Positions 19,676 through 30,387 of a DNA stretch of 64,000 bases are shown piece by piece. The notes below the pieces were generated by a model, which was given only the letters and a program-made list of their open reading frames with translations, made no database searches and was not told where the DNA came from. Within the stretch, counting starts at the first letter, position 1; each line of letters begins with the position of its first letter. The DNA is taken from NCBI GenBank assembly GCA_031256955.1, contig JAIRPP010000008.1, positions 97,472 through 161,471 on the forward strand. The letters run 5' to 3'. Made by a program: the position numbers and the translations under genes. The DNA comes from Candidatus Methanoplasma sp. (GTDB taxonomy: Archaea; Thermoplasmatota; Thermoplasmata; Methanomassiliicoccales; Methanomethylophilaceae).

Positions 19676-20015
19676 AAATACTGTCTTTTGGGGAAGGGCA
19701 TAGCCTCATCGCACATCGCGCGCCGCGCTCTACTCCCCCCTCCTCCATCGCGCCCGCCCCCATGCTCCGCACCCCGCCCATGAGTGCGCCCTGAGCATAT
19801 CCGACCTAGGATGGGAGGAGGACTATGACATCGCCGTCGCGCTTGAAATCGATCCACCTCAGACGCTCGTAGGGATACATGATGCGCAGATTCGATGAGA
19901 GCATAGACGCGCTCTACGCGGATTTTGCGTAGAATATCTCATTTAATATCGAACTATGTGCGGCAATGAAGCTAAATCCTCCGCCGCTATGGACGGGCAA
20001 GCTTGGGCGCTTGCG

Positions 20016-20091
20016 AAAAAGTAGTGGGAATCTCTCAAAAAACCTGCTAAAAAGTAGTTGAAAATGAGCCGAAAACGTGTGAAAAAGTAGT
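20016..20091. repeat. AAAAAGTAGT x3 at exact 33-bp period, followed by TATA-like tttatatttaaa
   Basis: 10-mers at 20016, 20049, 20082. Confidence 0.85.
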
Positions 20092-20261
20092 TTATATTTA
20101 AAGACGTGCAGGACTGGGTGGTGAAATGCGCTACATTCTTGAAAACTTTTCAATAGGATGAAAAATTTTTGAAAAAAAATACGGAATTTTTCATCGGAGA
20201 GAAATCTTTCGATCTTTAACGATCCCTCTGCTGCGCACCGCATCGTATGCCGGAGCAAGAG

Positions 20262-20332
20262 GATCGACCGCCTGAGGCAACGTGATCCATCTGAACGTCG
20301 TGGACGGGTTCCTGCTATCCGAGGGCTTCTGA
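20262..20332 (+). pseudogene. C-terminal remnant of a DUF4143-type ATPase
   Basis: Frame-broken 'DRPPEAT-(fs)-IHLNVVDGFLLSEGF*' resembles the C-terminus of 10218..11417 (GIRHLNIVDWLLSDW*). Confidence 0.5.
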
Positions 20333-20340
20333 CCGCGGGG

Positions 20341-21594
20341 TCATCCCGCGCGCCGGACCGCCGCCGCCAGATCCCCTATCTTCACCAGCGACTGCTCCCC
20401 GGTCGCCATGTCCCTGACCGTGGCGGACCCCTCCTCCAGCTCCTTCGGCCCGACTATGACCGCGAACCTCGCGCGGACCGCGTCCGCGTGCCTGAGCGCC
20501 TTCGCCATCTTCCTGCCCATGGTGTCGACGTCCGCGGACGCGCCCCCCGCCCTCAGCGCGGCGACTATCTCGAACGCCTTGGCCTTGGCATCGTCGGATG
20601 CGCACACCACGTACGCGTCGATGCCCGCGGGCGAGAACGGTGCGCCCTCCCTCTCCAGAGCCAGGAGGATCCTGTCGAACCCTATCGCGAACCCAGTGGA
20701 GAACACCTTCTCCCCCCCGAACAGCTCCGACAGGGAGTACGACCCCCCGCCGCAGATCTGCTTCTCCGCCCCCAGCGCGGGGGCCTCCGCCTCGAAGACC
20801 ATCCCCGTGTAGTAGTCCAGCCCCCTGACCACCCCGAGGTCCACCTCCACGCCGCCCACGCCCATGGCGTCCAGGACGTCCAGGACCGCCCCGAGGTATT
20901 CCCTCGCGCCCCCGCCGACTGCGTCCAGGACCTCCCTGCCCCCGACCGTGCACGCCAGGCGGACGGCGGCCTCCGCCGCATCCGGGTCCGCGCCCGCGGC
21001 CGCCATGGCCTCCCTCGCCTCGTCCAGCCTCTTCTTGTCCAGCAGCTGGAGGACCCTCGCCTGCGACTCGGGGGGGATCCCCGCGTCCGATATCGCCTGC
21101 CTGAGCACGCCTATGTGCCCGATCCTGATCCTGTACTCCTTCAGCCCGAGCTCCCTTATCATGGCCGCCGCGGCGGCTATCGCCTCCGCGTCGGTCTCGG
21201 GCGCGGCGGACCCTATGATCTCCGCCCCGAACTGGAAGAACTCGCGGTACCTCCCGCTCTGCGGCCTCTCGTACCTGAAGCACTGGCCGAAGTAGAACAG
21301 CTTGATGGGCTTGGGGTCGTTGCTCATGCCGTTGACGAACATCCTTATCGCGGGCGCCGTCATCTCGGGCCTGAGGGCCATGTCCCTGCCGCCCTTGTCC
21401 TTGAAAGAGTAAAGCTCGTTCAGTATGTTCTCCCCGGACCTGAGGACGAAGAGCTCCGCCTCCTCGAACATCGGCGTGGCCGCCTCCCTGAACCCGAACC
21501 TGCGCGCCACGCCCCTCAGGGCGCCCTCGTAGAGCCTCCTCCTCTCCATCTCGTCTGGAAGGAAGTCCCTCGTGCCTCTCGGACACTGAATCAT
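20341..21594 (-). CDS. hisS: Histidyl-tRNA synthetase
   Basis: 'MIQCPRGTRDFLPDEMERRRLYEGALRGVARRFGFREAATPMFEE', 'RPEMTAPAIRMF', 'VEVDLGVVRGLDYYTGMVFEAEA'. Confidence 0.94.
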   Translation of the reverse strand: MIQCPRGTRDFLPDEMERRRLYEGALRGVARRFGFREAATPMFEEAELFVLRSGENILNELYSFKDKGGRDMALRPEMTAPAIRMFVNGMSNDPKPIKLFYFGQCFRYERPQSGRYREFFQFGAEIIGSAAPETDAEAIAAAAAMIRELGLKEYRIRIGHIGVLRQAISDAGIPPESQARVLQLLDKKRLDEAREAMAAAGADPDAAEAAVRLACTVGGREVLDAVGGGAREYLGAVLDVLDAMGVGGVEVDLGVVRGLDYYTGMVFEAEAPALGAEKQICGGGSYSLSELFGGEKVFSTGFAIGFDRILLALEREGAPFSPAGIDAYVVCASDDAKAKAFEIVAALRAGGASADVDTMGRKMAKALRHADAVRARFAVIVGPKELEEGSATVRDMATGEQSLVKIGDLAAAVRRAG

Positions 21595-21704
21595 GCCGTC
21601 TCGATGATCCGCGCCCGTAATAAACCTGTCGCGGGAGGCCTGCCCGCGCGGGCCTCGCCGGAGAGCGGCGCCATCCCAGGTGAACATAAAATACCACTTA
21701 TAGG

Positions 21705-23741
21705 ATGTATCTCCGGATGCGCTCGGACGAGAAAGACACCGCGGCCCCCAAGGGGGAAGGCACGGCCACCGCACACAGGCTGGCGGCCAAGCAGCAGGAG
21801 ATCTCCGTCACGGAGTTCTTCGAGAAGAACAAGCAGATACTGGGGTTCGATTCCAGGTCCAAGTCCCTGCTCATGGGGGTCAAGGAGGCCGTCGACAACT
21901 CCCTCGACGCGTGCGAGGAGTCGGGCTTCCTGCCCGACGTGATCGTCAGGATAGACCGCCTGGCGGAAGAGGATTACAAGGTCTACATAGAGGACAACGG
22001 GCCCGGCATCGTGCACAAGATGATGCCGAACGTCTTCGGCCGCCTCCTGTACGGCTCCAGGTTCCACGCCCTCAGGCAGTCCAGGGGGCAGCAGGGTATC
22101 GGGATCTCGGCCACCGTCATGTACGGGAACATCACCACGGGCAAGCCCGCGCACATACGGTCGAGGATAGAGGGGGAGGACGAGGTCGCGTGGCAGATGG
22201 ACATCGTCATAGACACCAAGATCAACCGCCCGGTGGTGACCAACGACAAGGCGTTCACCTGGGACGGCAAGGAGCACGGCACCAGCGTGGAGTACGTCAC
22301 CAAGGGGAGGTACATCACGGGCAGGCAGTCCATATACGAGTACCTCAGGAACACCGCCATAGTCAACCCCCACGCCCGCATCGAGTTCCGCGACCCGGAG
22401 GGCAAGGTGACCGTCTTCGAGAGGGCCACCGAGCAGATGCCCCCGAAGTCGAAGGAGATCAAGCCCCATCCCGAGGGCATGGAGATCGGGGACCTGCTCA
22501 AGTACGCGCACAACACCGCCCAGAAGACCATGAAGGCGTTCCTCAAGAGCGACTTCTCCAGGATCACGGACCGCATAGCCACGGAGATCCTCGAGCTGTC
22601 CGGGGTGAGCCCCGACGCGAAGCCCTCCGGCCTTGACAGGGACCAGAGCGTCAGGATCATAGAGGCGATAGCGAAGGTGAAGATCATGGCCCCGCCCACG
22701 GACTGCCTGTCCCCCATAGGGGACACGCTGATCAAGAAGGGGCTCATGCACGTCCTGGAGGGGATGCGCCCGGAGTACTACGCCACTCCCGTAACCCGCC
22801 CCCCCAAGTCCGTCAACGGCAACCCGTTCACGGTGGAGGCGGGCATAGTGTACGGCGGGGAGATCCCGTCGGAGGGCCAGGTCACGATACTCAGGTTCGC
22901 CAACCGCGTCCCGCTGCTGTACCAGCAGGGGGCGTGCGCCGTGACGAAGTCCATAATGGAGATCGACTGGAGGAGGTACGGGCTGGAGCAGAGGGGGGGC
23001 AAGGGCATACCGTTCGGCCCCGCCATCATCCTGGTCCACGTGGCTTCCACCAAGGTGCCGTTCACGTCCGAGGGGAAGGAGGCCGTGGCCTCGTACCCCG
23101 AGCTCCAGGCGGAGATATCGCAGGCGCTGAAGCTGTGCGCCAGGAGCCTCAAGAGCCATCTGAACAAGATGGAGAGGAAGCAGAAGACCCACGCCAAGTT
23201 CGAGATCGTGCAGGAGATCCTGCCGGACCTGGCCAAGAAATCCGCCGAGATGCTGGGGCGCCCGGTCCCGGACCTCAGCAGGACGATCACGAAGATCATG
23301 AACGTCGTCTGGATAGAGCCGTCGTCCAAGAGGGTCGACAAGAGGCGCCGCGAGGTCTCCTACGAGATATACAACTACACGGCGCAGGAGCGCACCCTCA
23401 GGCTGCACATGAGGCTCCCCAGGGAGTGCGTCACCCTGGCCATGTTCAAGAACCCGCGCTTCCTGGACATGAACGACGAGGGCAAGGCCAACTGGGAGGT
23501 CTGCGGGCTGGCCCCGTCCACCTCCGCCAGGGTCTCCTTCGAGCTGGAGGGGGAGCTGGCGGACACGTTCGACATCGACGACGTCTACGTCTCCGGCATC
23601 AACCCTGTGCACGTGATGGGCGCGGAGGCCCTGCCAGGGGACTGGGGCATAAAGGGGCTGGAGATAACCGAGACGGACGAGTCCGATCTCGCAGAGGAAG
23701 AGGAAGAGGCGGCGGAGGCTGAAGACCTTGGCGACGAATGA
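21705..23741 (+). CDS. top6B: DNA topoisomerase VI subunit B
   Basis: '[17 protein letters not shown]', '[48 protein letters not shown]'. Confidence 0.96.
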   Translation: MYLRMRSDEKDTAAPKGEGTATAHRLAAKQQEISVTEFFEKNKQILGFDSRSKSLLMGVKEAVDNSLDACEESGFLPDVIVRIDRLAEEDYKVYIEDNGPGIVHKMMPNVFGRLLYGSRFHALRQSRGQQGIGISATVMYGNITTGKPAHIRSRIEGEDEVAWQMDIVIDTKINRPVVTNDKAFTWDGKEHGTSVEYVTKGRYITGRQSIYEYLRNTAIVNPHARIEFRDPEGKVTVFERATEQMPPKSKEIKPHPEGMEIGDLLKYAHNTAQKTMKAFLKSDFSRITDRIATEILELSGVSPDAKPSGLDRDQSVRIIEAIAKVKIMAPPTDCLSPIGDTLIKKGLMHVLEGMRPEYYATPVTRPPKSVNGNPFTVEAGIVYGGEIPSEGQVTILRFANRVPLLYQQGACAVTKSIMEIDWRRYGLEQRGGKGIPFGPAIILVHVASTKVPFTSEGKEAVASYPELQAEISQALKLCARSLKSHLNKMERKQKTHAKFEIVQEILPDLAKKSAEMLGRPVPDLSRTITKIMNVVWIEPSSKRVDKRRREVSYEIYNYTAQERTLRLHMRLPRECVTLAMFKNPRFLDMNDEGKANWEVCGLAPSTSARVSFELEGELADTFDIDDVYVSGINPVHVMGAEALPGDWGIKGLEITETDESDLAEEEEEAAEAEDLGDE

Positions 23742-24822
23742 GAGGCAGAAGGCCGCGATGGATCAGCTCACGACCGTCGTGGGCAGGGTGTACGACCAGA
23801 TGAGGGACGGGGACATACCCCTGATGAGCCTCCCGCTCAGGTCCAAGAAGAACATAGAGTTCGACTCGAGGCACAGCGTGTGGAAGTACGGCTCGCTGCA
23901 GACCAACCGCACTGCGAAGACCGTGCAGGGGGCGCAGATGATGCTGCGCACGGTGTACACGGCGGACTTCATAAACGCCATGATCCGCGAGAACAAGTCG
24001 TCCACGCTCAGGGAGATGTACTACATCTCGGAGGGCTGGAGCCACGCCAAATTCGATTCGCAGGACGAGAGCAACCTCCTGGCGGAGGACCTGGAGATAA
24101 TCGCGGGGTGCATGAGGGAGGACTTCAAGCTCAGGCCCGAGGAGAGCGGGGCGCACCTCTACGGGAACCTCGACATAAGGACCATGACCAAGAAGGGCAT
24201 GAAGGACTTCAACTGCATCGACGACGTGGCCGAGACCGGCTTCGCGGTGCCGTACAACGTGGAGAGAGAGATATTCGAGATCAGGAAGACGGACGCGAAG
24301 TTCGTTATGGCGATAGAGACGGGCGGTATGTACGCCAGGCTGGTGGAGAACGGGTTCCCGGAGAAGCACGGCGCGATACTGATACACCTCAGCGGGCAGC
24401 CGGGGAGGAGCACCAGGCGCCTCATCAAGAGGCTCAACGAGGAGATGGGGCTGCCGATCACCGTGTTCACCGACGGGGACCCGTGGTCCTTCAGGATATT
24501 CGGGTCCATAGCGTACGGCGCGATCAAGACGGCGCACATATCGGAGTACCTCGCGACCCCGACGGCGCAGTTCATAGGCATAACCCCGTCGGACATCCTG
24601 AACTACAAGCTCCCGACGGACAAGCTGTCCGACCAGGACGTGGGCGCGCTGAACGCGGAGCTGTCCGACCCGAGGTTCGCGGACGCGTTCTGGATCAGCG
24701 AGATACAGGCGATGCTGGACATGAAGAAGAAGTCCGAGCAGCAGGCGCTGGCGAAGTACGGCCTGGACTATGTGACGGACACGTACCTGCCGGAGAAGCT
24801 GACCGACATGGGCGTGCTGTGA
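23728..24822 (+). CDS. top6A: DNA topoisomerase VI subunit A (TTG start, or ATG 23758)
   Basis: '[14 protein letters not shown]', '[14 protein letters not shown]'-like '[39 protein letters not shown]', '[20 protein letters not shown]'. Confidence 0.96.
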   Translation: MATNERQKAAMDQLTTVVGRVYDQMRDGDIPLMSLPLRSKKNIEFDSRHSVWKYGSLQTNRTAKTVQGAQMMLRTVYTADFINAMIRENKSSTLREMYYISEGWSHAKFDSQDESNLLAEDLEIIAGCMREDFKLRPEESGAHLYGNLDIRTMTKKGMKDFNCIDDVAETGFAVPYNVEREIFEIRKTDAKFVMAIETGGMYARLVENGFPEKHGAILIHLSGQPGRSTRRLIKRLNEEMGLPITVFTDGDPWSFRIFGSIAYGAIKTAHISEYLATPTAQFIGITPSDILNYKLPTDKLSDQDVGALNAELSDPRFADAFWISEIQAMLDMKKKSEQQALAKYGLDYVTDTYLPEKLTDMGVL

Positions 24823-24872
24823 CGAAAGGGGCTATCGCGGGCCGCAACGGCGATATATGCGCACGGCGCTGC

Positions 24873-25124
24873 ATGGGCGGGGAGGGGGATGTCACGGCGC
24901 TCTTTGAGAACAACCCGAACGGCGCGCTCGCGATGGCGCTGTCTCTGATCGCCATAGCGGCGGTGGTCGCGATGATCGTCGCTTTCGCAGAATGGCCCGA
25001 TTCAGGGCTCATGCTGCTGGCCCTGGCGTTCGCGGCGTCCCCGGTCGCGTGGCGCGCCGCGCGGCGCAGAGCGAGGCGGAGGAACCCGTCGGCGCCTTGG
25101 CGGGATGGGCTCCGGCGCCTATGA
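24873..25124 (+). CDS. Small hypothetical membrane protein
   Basis: In-frame ATG; two hydrophobic segments (ALAMALSLIAIAAVVAMIVAF; GLMLLALAFAASPVAW); Arg-rich tail. Confidence 0.45.
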   Translation: MGGEGDVTALFENNPNGALAMALSLIAIAAVVAMIVAFAEWPDSGLMLLALAFAASPVAWRAARRRARRRNPSAPWRDGLRRL

Positions 25125-25174
25125 AGGCCCCCGCTTCGCCGCGTGGCTAAATCGCCTCTCCGGGAGCGCCCCGG

Positions 25175-25534
25175 TCATTCTTCGAAGACGAGCCTGCCGT
25201 CGCGCAGGAACTCCCTTATGAATGCCAGCCTGTACATAGCCCCCTCGGTCGCCAGGTCCACATTCGGGCCGAAGGCGTCTTCGAGGTCGCACAGGAAAGA
25301 GCCCAGGCGGATCAGACCCATGCCGGCGGGCGTGGAAACCATGAAGTCGTAGTCGCTGTCCGCCCTGTTGTCTCCGCGCGCCCTAGATCCGAACAGGTGC
25401 GCGCGCCTGATCCCATGCTTCCGAGCTATGGGCGCGAATATCTCGCATATCTCCTCGAATGAGAAATCCCTGGCCGCATCGGCTGCCGCATCCATGGGAG
25501 TCGCATCTCTGAAGCGACCTATATCTGTTGCCAT
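25175..25534 (-). CDS. Minimal nucleotidyltransferase (MNT)-domain protein
   Basis: 'RRAHLFGSRARGDNRADSDYDFMV' = GS...DxD motif. Confidence 0.85.
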   Translation of the reverse strand: MATDIGRFRDATPMDAAADAARDFSFEEICEIFAPIARKHGIRRAHLFGSRARGDNRADSDYDFMVSTPAGMGLIRLGSFLCDLEDAFGPNVDLATEGAMYRLAFIREFLRDGRLVFEE

Positions 25535-25574
25535 CGCTCCGCGGGCGGCCGGATCCGATCCTGCGGGGGATCGG

Positions 25575-27128
25575 TCACTCCGACGCCCGTCTGAGGCGCT
25601 CCTCGACGAACGCCCTGTCCATCCCGGCGAGGAACGGCCCCAGCCTGGGCCCGGACGCCTTTCCTATCAGGACGGAGTATATCGCCTTGTACGCGCCCTT
25701 GCTCCCGATGGGCGACGCCTTCCCCGCCTCGGATATGGCGGACCCGATGGATTCGGGGTTCCACTCCATCCCTCCGACGCGCCCGGAGAGGTCCTTGAAG
25801 AACGCCTTCTCCTCCGCGGACAGGGACAGCCCCTCCGGCATCTGAGGGTGCACCTTGAACTTCACGGACTCCGGCGCGAACCCGTCGAGCCAGTACCTGA
25901 CGCAGTCCATCCTGCGCCTGAGCCTCTCCAGGTCCTCCGGGGACGCCTTCGACAGGTCCTCCGTGCGGCCTATGACCTCCATGGCGCCCTCGAAGGAGTC
26001 GGACATCTGGACGACGTTGACGAGGTGCCTGCACGGCACCTGGAACGGGAGCGACGCGGGGACGCGGTTGTGCTGCGCTATCTCGTACGCCCGCACCCCT
26101 CCCTCCTCCGCCTCCGTGAAATCGCCGGAGAAATACGCCCTCTCCATCCTGTCGTACTCGTCCGCCAGGTCGAGCACGCCCAGCTCCGAATCGAAGTCTA
26201 TCGCCCTGCCGGGGTTGACCCTGAGGAAGAAGTAGTTGAGGACCTCGGGAGGCAGCATGCCGAGCGCCTCCACCCCGGAGACCGAGCCGCCGGCGGACTT
26301 GTGCATCTGCTTGCGCGACTTGCCCTCCTTGAGCTGGACGAACTCGTAGGGTATCGGATACGGGGGCTCTATGCCGTAGATCTCCCTGGCGATCCTCTTC
26401 CCGGAATCGTACGAGCCGCCGGCGGACGCGTGATCCTTGCCGAACGGCTCGGCGGATGTGCCGAATATGAGCCACTTCGCGGGCCATTCCAGCCTCCACT
26501 GCAGCTTCCCCTTGCCCTCCCTTATGTCGTCGACCCCGCGGTGCCCGCACTTGCAGCGGTACTCCACGGTCGGGTAAGAGTACGTCTCCAGGACGGGGGC
26601 GGCGAAGCGGCCGCATCTCTCGCAGCGGGGATTGTACGGGGGGCTCCCCTTGCCCTCGTCCTTCCCGGACACTTCGCGGAGGATCCTTGCGATCTCCTCG
26701 TGGTTCCTGAGGCACAGGTCGACGGCCTTCTCGAACTTGCCCTGCCTGTACAGCTCGTGCGTCCAGATTATCTCGCACTTGACGTTCAGCGACTCCGCCG
26801 CGTCGAGGAACGGCTGGATGAAATGGTGGGCGTAGTTGTCGTGCTTCCCGCACGGGCAGGGTATGTCCGATATGGGCATGCCGGGGTACTCCTCGAAGCT
26901 CTCCGGCAGGAACTCGTAGCGCCTCCTGAGCGGGTCGTAGGAGTCTATCAGATAGATCAGCCTGGCCGATGCGCCCTTCGCCTCTACCGCGCTGCGCACC
27001 GACTCCCCGGTTATGGCCTCTCTCAGGCTCCCCACGTGGATTATCCCCGTCGGGCTTATGCCGGTCGCTATGAGGGGCTTGTCGCACGACTTTATCAGCT
27101 CATCCGCTATGACGTCTGCCCAATGCAT
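25575..27128 (-). CDS. lysS: Lysyl-tRNA synthetase, class I
   Basis: 'ATGISPTGIIHVGSLREAITGE' (HIGH region), 'KSRKQMHKSAGG' (KMSKS-like); Cys clusters CERC/CKCG; start MHWADV. Confidence 0.93.
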   Translation of the reverse strand: MHWADVIADELIKSCDKPLIATGISPTGIIHVGSLREAITGESVRSAVEAKGASARLIYLIDSYDPLRRRYEFLPESFEEYPGMPISDIPCPCGKHDNYAHHFIQPFLDAAESLNVKCEIIWTHELYRQGKFEKAVDLCLRNHEEIARILREVSGKDEGKGSPPYNPRCERCGRFAAPVLETYSYPTVEYRCKCGHRGVDDIREGKGKLQWRLEWPAKWLIFGTSAEPFGKDHASAGGSYDSGKRIAREIYGIEPPYPIPYEFVQLKEGKSRKQMHKSAGGSVSGVEALGMLPPEVLNYFFLRVNPGRAIDFDSELGVLDLADEYDRMERAYFSGDFTEAEEGGVRAYEIAQHNRVPASLPFQVPCRHLVNVVQMSDSFEGAMEVIGRTEDLSKASPEDLERLRRRMDCVRYWLDGFAPESVKFKVHPQMPEGLSLSAEEKAFFKDLSGRVGGMEWNPESIGSAISEAGKASPIGSKGAYKAIYSVLIGKASGPRLGPFLAGMDRAFVEERLRRASE

Positions 27129-27240
27129 TGTAACGCATCTGCCGTAGCGTGCGTCTATAAATGATGTTTTCGGTTGTATGGGGGCCGGAGGCATCTAAGG
27201 AGAGTGAACTTTTTTATACGGATCTCCGGTTGTGGCTCTG

Positions 27241-27405
27241 ATGGCCAAGAAAGACAACAACACGTTCGCATCGTCCGCGGGCCTCATGAGGTATTTCGAC
27301 ACTGAGGACGACAGGGGGCTGAAGCTGAGCCCGAAGACGGTGATAGGCGTCGCCATCGCGTTCACCGTGCTGATACTCGTCCTGCCGGTTTTCGTCCCAG
27401 TCTGA
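27241..27405 (+). CDS. Preprotein translocase subunit Sec61-beta (54 aa, absent from the ORF track)
   Basis: Translated by eye: MAKKDNNTFASSAGLMRYFDTEDDRGLKLSPKTVIGVAIAFTVLILVLPVFVPV*; 'SAGLMRYF...LKLSPKTV' + single TM. Confidence 0.85.
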   Translation: MAKKDNNTFASSAGLMRYFDTEDDRGLKLSPKTVIGVAIAFTVLILVLPVFVPV

Positions 27406-27587
27406 TTTCGGGCGGGCGGATCTCGGCGGCGGGGCGGGGCGCATCGCCAGCATGCGCGCCGCTACAGCCAGTTTTATTTTGATTTCGAAACGCCCGCGCG
27501 CGCCGCGGCCGCTCCGTTGGTTTTGATTTGAAAGATGTTCGAGGCGCGCCGTCGTCGCGGCGCGCCTCCCCCCGCGGATCGCGGGGA

Positions 27588-28880
27588 TCACTCGCCCGGC
27601 CTGCACTCCTCGTGCTCCGGGCATCCGCACGGGTACCTCTTGCGGAAGCCCCTCGCCAGGAGCGGCGGGGCGATTATGGTGGTCGCGACGGCCATTATGA
27701 CCACGACGGCGTAGAGCTCGGAGGACATCGCGCCCGAGGCTAGGCCTATCGCCGCCACGATCATGCCGACCTCCCCCCTCGGGATCATGCCCGCGCCGAT
27801 TATGTTGGCGGAGCTCTTGTCCAGGCTCCTGTCGCCGATGCGCGCCCCGAACCCGCATCCGACGAACTTGGAGAACACGGCGATGGCTATCACCGCGGCG
27901 GATACGGCCACGACCGCGGGGTCGAGGAAGTCGCCGACGCTGACCTGCATCCCGACGTTCACGAAGAAGAACGACAGGAACAGCGCGGTTATGGGCTCTA
28001 CGCTGTCCTTGAGGTTCCACTCCACGGCGTAGTCCGCCAGGAGCATCCCCGCGAGGAACGCCCCCACTATGGCCGCCAGGCCCATCGCGTCCGCGAGCCA
28101 CGCCATGGCCAGGCACAGGGCTATGGAGAACACCAGCTTGCTCACGTGGCTCTCGGTCTGGTCCCCCTCCGCCCCGCCCGCCTCTGCCGCGCGGCGGCGG
28201 CGGACGCGCGAGTACGCCCAGGGCGTCACCCACAGGGCGACGGCTATGGCCGCCAGGACGAACGCGGCGGCCTTGCCGGCCACCAGGGCTATGCTGGCGG
28301 GGGACATGTCCCCGGAGGAGGCCGCACCGACGACCAGCGCGAGGATTATCAGGCCGAGGACGTCGTCTATGACCGCCGCGGCTATGATTATCTTGGATTC
28401 GACCGTGTGCAGGACCTTCATGTCCTTGATGACGCGGGCGGTGATCCCGACGCTGGTGGCCACCATCGCCGCCCCCATGAACATGGCGTGGTGCGCGTCC
28501 CCGTCGTAGGCCTGCACGAAGGCGAAGCCCATGACGAACGGGAGGGCCACTCCGAGGAGGGCGACCATCATGGCCGCGCGGCCGACCGACATGAGGCTCT
28601 TGACCCTGGTCTCCAGGCCGACCGCGAAGAGCAGGAATATCGCTCCCAGCTCGGAGAACGCCTCCAGGAGCTCGCGGTTGAAGCTGATGTGGCCGCCCTC
28701 GGAGGACAGGCCGAGCGAGCCCGTGAAGGACCAGTCGCCTATGACCAGGTTGGCCGCGACCACGCCCACCAGGATCTCGCCTATGAGGCCGGAGAGGCCG
28801 AAGCGCTGGAACAGAAGGGACCCCAGGCGCGCCAGCGCTAGGATCACTGCTAGGAATATGATTACAGACCCTATCTCCAT
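27588..28880 (-). CDS. Cation:proton antiporter (CPA2/Kef type)
   Basis: Multi-TM; 'FLLFAVGLETRVKSLMSVGR', 'AAAVIDDVLGLIILALVVG', 'GAFLAGMLLAD'. Confidence 0.88.
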   Translation of the reverse strand: MEIGSVIIFLAVILALARLGSLLFQRFGLSGLIGEILVGVVAANLVIGDWSFTGSLGLSSEGGHISFNRELLEAFSELGAIFLLFAVGLETRVKSLMSVGRAAMMVALLGVALPFVMGFAFVQAYDGDAHHAMFMGAAMVATSVGITARVIKDMKVLHTVESKIIIAAAVIDDVLGLIILALVVGAASSGDMSPASIALVAGKAAAFVLAAIAVALWVTPWAYSRVRRRRAAEAGGAEGDQTESHVSKLVFSIALCLAMAWLADAMGLAAIVGAFLAGMLLADYAVEWNLKDSVEPITALFLSFFFVNVGMQVSVGDFLDPAVVAVSAAVIAIAVFSKFVGCGFGARIGDRSLDKSSANIIGAGMIPRGEVGMIVAAIGLASGAMSSELYAVVVIMAVATTIIAPPLLARGFRKRYPCGCPEHEECRPGE

Positions 28881-28939
28881 GCGCCATGGGAGGGCGAGCG
28901 ATAATTAAAAGCGTTGGTAAGGGGTTTGAGCGCGATCCG

Positions 28940-30274
28940 TCAGATCCGGAACATGGACGCGTGCAGATCCTGCATGTCGTCCGCGGGCGCGTCCGGAGCG
29001 GGCGATTCGAGCATCTCCTCGGCTATGCGCAGCTCCGGCATCGTCAGCTTCAGTATCTCGCCGACCGGGTCCGACACCTCGATGGGCGCGTCCAGGCCTG
29101 TGACGGTCTCGGCCGCGGACGGGACGGGGTCCGCGGGCGGGGCCTCCGGCGCCGCCTCTCTGAAAGAGGCGGGGCGCGGGCTGACGGGCGCCTCCGGGAC
29201 CGCGATCGTCTCCGGCTCCGTTATGAGCGGGGCGGCGGGCGCGACGGCCTCCGAGGACGTGGGCGCGGCCTCCATCGGCGCGCCCCCCGCCAGGGGGTGG
29301 ATCTCGATCTTCGGCTCCCCGCCGGAGAGCGCCGGCTCCTCTGCGGGAGCGGGCGCCTGCTCGGGCGCGGGGCGGCGGGGCGCGAACGGGGGCAGGTCCC
29401 TCTTGACCAGCGCGGGCGCCGCATCCCTCTCCGCCGCGCGGGCCTGGGCCCTGGACGGCATCTTCCCGGAGATGCGCTTGATCTCCTCTATCAGGTCGCT
29501 GTAGCTCTGCGCCTTCCTCTTCGCGGGCGCGGGGGGCTTCTCCCCCCCTATCTCGACCACGTCGTATCCCGCGCCGCCCGTGTACTCGAACGCGGGGGCG
29601 GCCCTGGGCGGGGCGGGCGCCGCGGAAGACGAAGTCATCGCCGGCTCGTTCCTGGAGTTGATGGCGCCCCTGTTGACGCCCAGGATCTCCCCGAAGCCCT
29701 CCGCCTCGTCGACGATCCTGACCTCCTCCGTGAAGGCGGCCCTCCCGCCCTGCCCGGAGACGTCCATCTGGCCGCGTATGCCCTCCGCCCTGGCGGGGGC
29801 CGACTTCTTGACCTTGATCTCGCTGAAATCTATCTCCTCGAAGCGGGGCCTCGGGAGCGCGTTGGAGAACCTGACCGCGGGCTCGCCGTCGAGCGCCGCG
29901 CCGGCCGCCTCCGCCGGCGGGGCGCGGGCGACGGGGGCGGGGGAGCTGTGCCCCCCGACGAACGCGCCCGGCTCCGCCTTCACGGGCGCCGGCGCATCGT
30001 CGTCGAAATAGGCGCTGTCCGGCTCCACGTACACGTACACCTCGTCCTTCTCGTTGACGTTGTATGTGGCGTACCCCTCCCTGTTCAGCCTGCGGACCGC
30101 GGGGGACGATTCCACTCCCCTCTCTGCCTGCGGTCCAGCGCCGAACGCGGGGTGCCTCTGCCTCACGAAGGACTCCTTGGGGTCCCTGCTCAGGCCGTCT
30201 AACCTCACCGCGTTAACCGCGTTAAATATCTTCTGAAAACCTGCCCCGGTTTTCCGTGAGTCTCCGCTCATCAT
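28940..30274 (-). CDS. Large Pro/Ala-rich, probably disordered hypothetical protein
   Basis: Low-complexity acidic/PA-rich sequence; start MMSGDSRKTG. Confidence 0.6.
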   Translation of the reverse strand: MMSGDSRKTGAGFQKIFNAVNAVRLDGLSRDPKESFVRQRHPAFGAGPQAERGVESSPAVRRLNREGYATYNVNEKDEVYVYVEPDSAYFDDDAPAPVKAEPGAFVGGHSSPAPVARAPPAEAAGAALDGEPAVRFSNALPRPRFEEIDFSEIKVKKSAPARAEGIRGQMDVSGQGGRAAFTEEVRIVDEAEGFGEILGVNRGAINSRNEPAMTSSSAAPAPPRAAPAFEYTGGAGYDVVEIGGEKPPAPAKRKAQSYSDLIEEIKRISGKMPSRAQARAAERDAAPALVKRDLPPFAPRRPAPEQAPAPAEEPALSGGEPKIEIHPLAGGAPMEAAPTSSEAVAPAAPLITEPETIAVPEAPVSPRPASFREAAPEAPPADPVPSAAETVTGLDAPIEVSDPVGEILKLTMPELRIAEEMLESPAPDAPADDMQDLHASMFRI

Positions 30275-30387
30275 GCATCCCGAAGAGGGTATGGCCGAAA
30301 GAGTATATAATGGCTTGACCGGGGCGGAAAGAAACCGTCGCGCGCCCGCGGCGGCGGACCGCTCCGCCGGCGGGGCGCGGACGGGGT

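Noticed and set aside
19588-19857. 89-aa minus ORF with repeated 'GLIV' peptides
   Set aside because: The peptide repetition is just translation of the GGGACTNNTTGTA DNA repeats; no coding evidence.
19804-19932. Possible second gene fragment (EEDYDIAVALEIDPPQ..., RFDESIDALYADFA*)
   Set aside because: Too short and not confidently similar to a family by eye; left as unexplained intergenic debris.
21591-23612. 673-aa minus-strand ORF opposite top6B
   Set aside because: Antisense shadow ORF of a well-supported gene; composition typical of complementary high-GC codons.
25175-25534. HEPN/MNT toxin-antitoxin pair
   Set aside because: Only an MNT-domain protein is present; no adjacent HEPN (DUF86-like) gene recognised, and it lies directly downstream of lysS.
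25368-27164. 598-aa ORF opposite lysS
   Set aside because: Antisense shadow; class I LysRS is unambiguous on the other strand.
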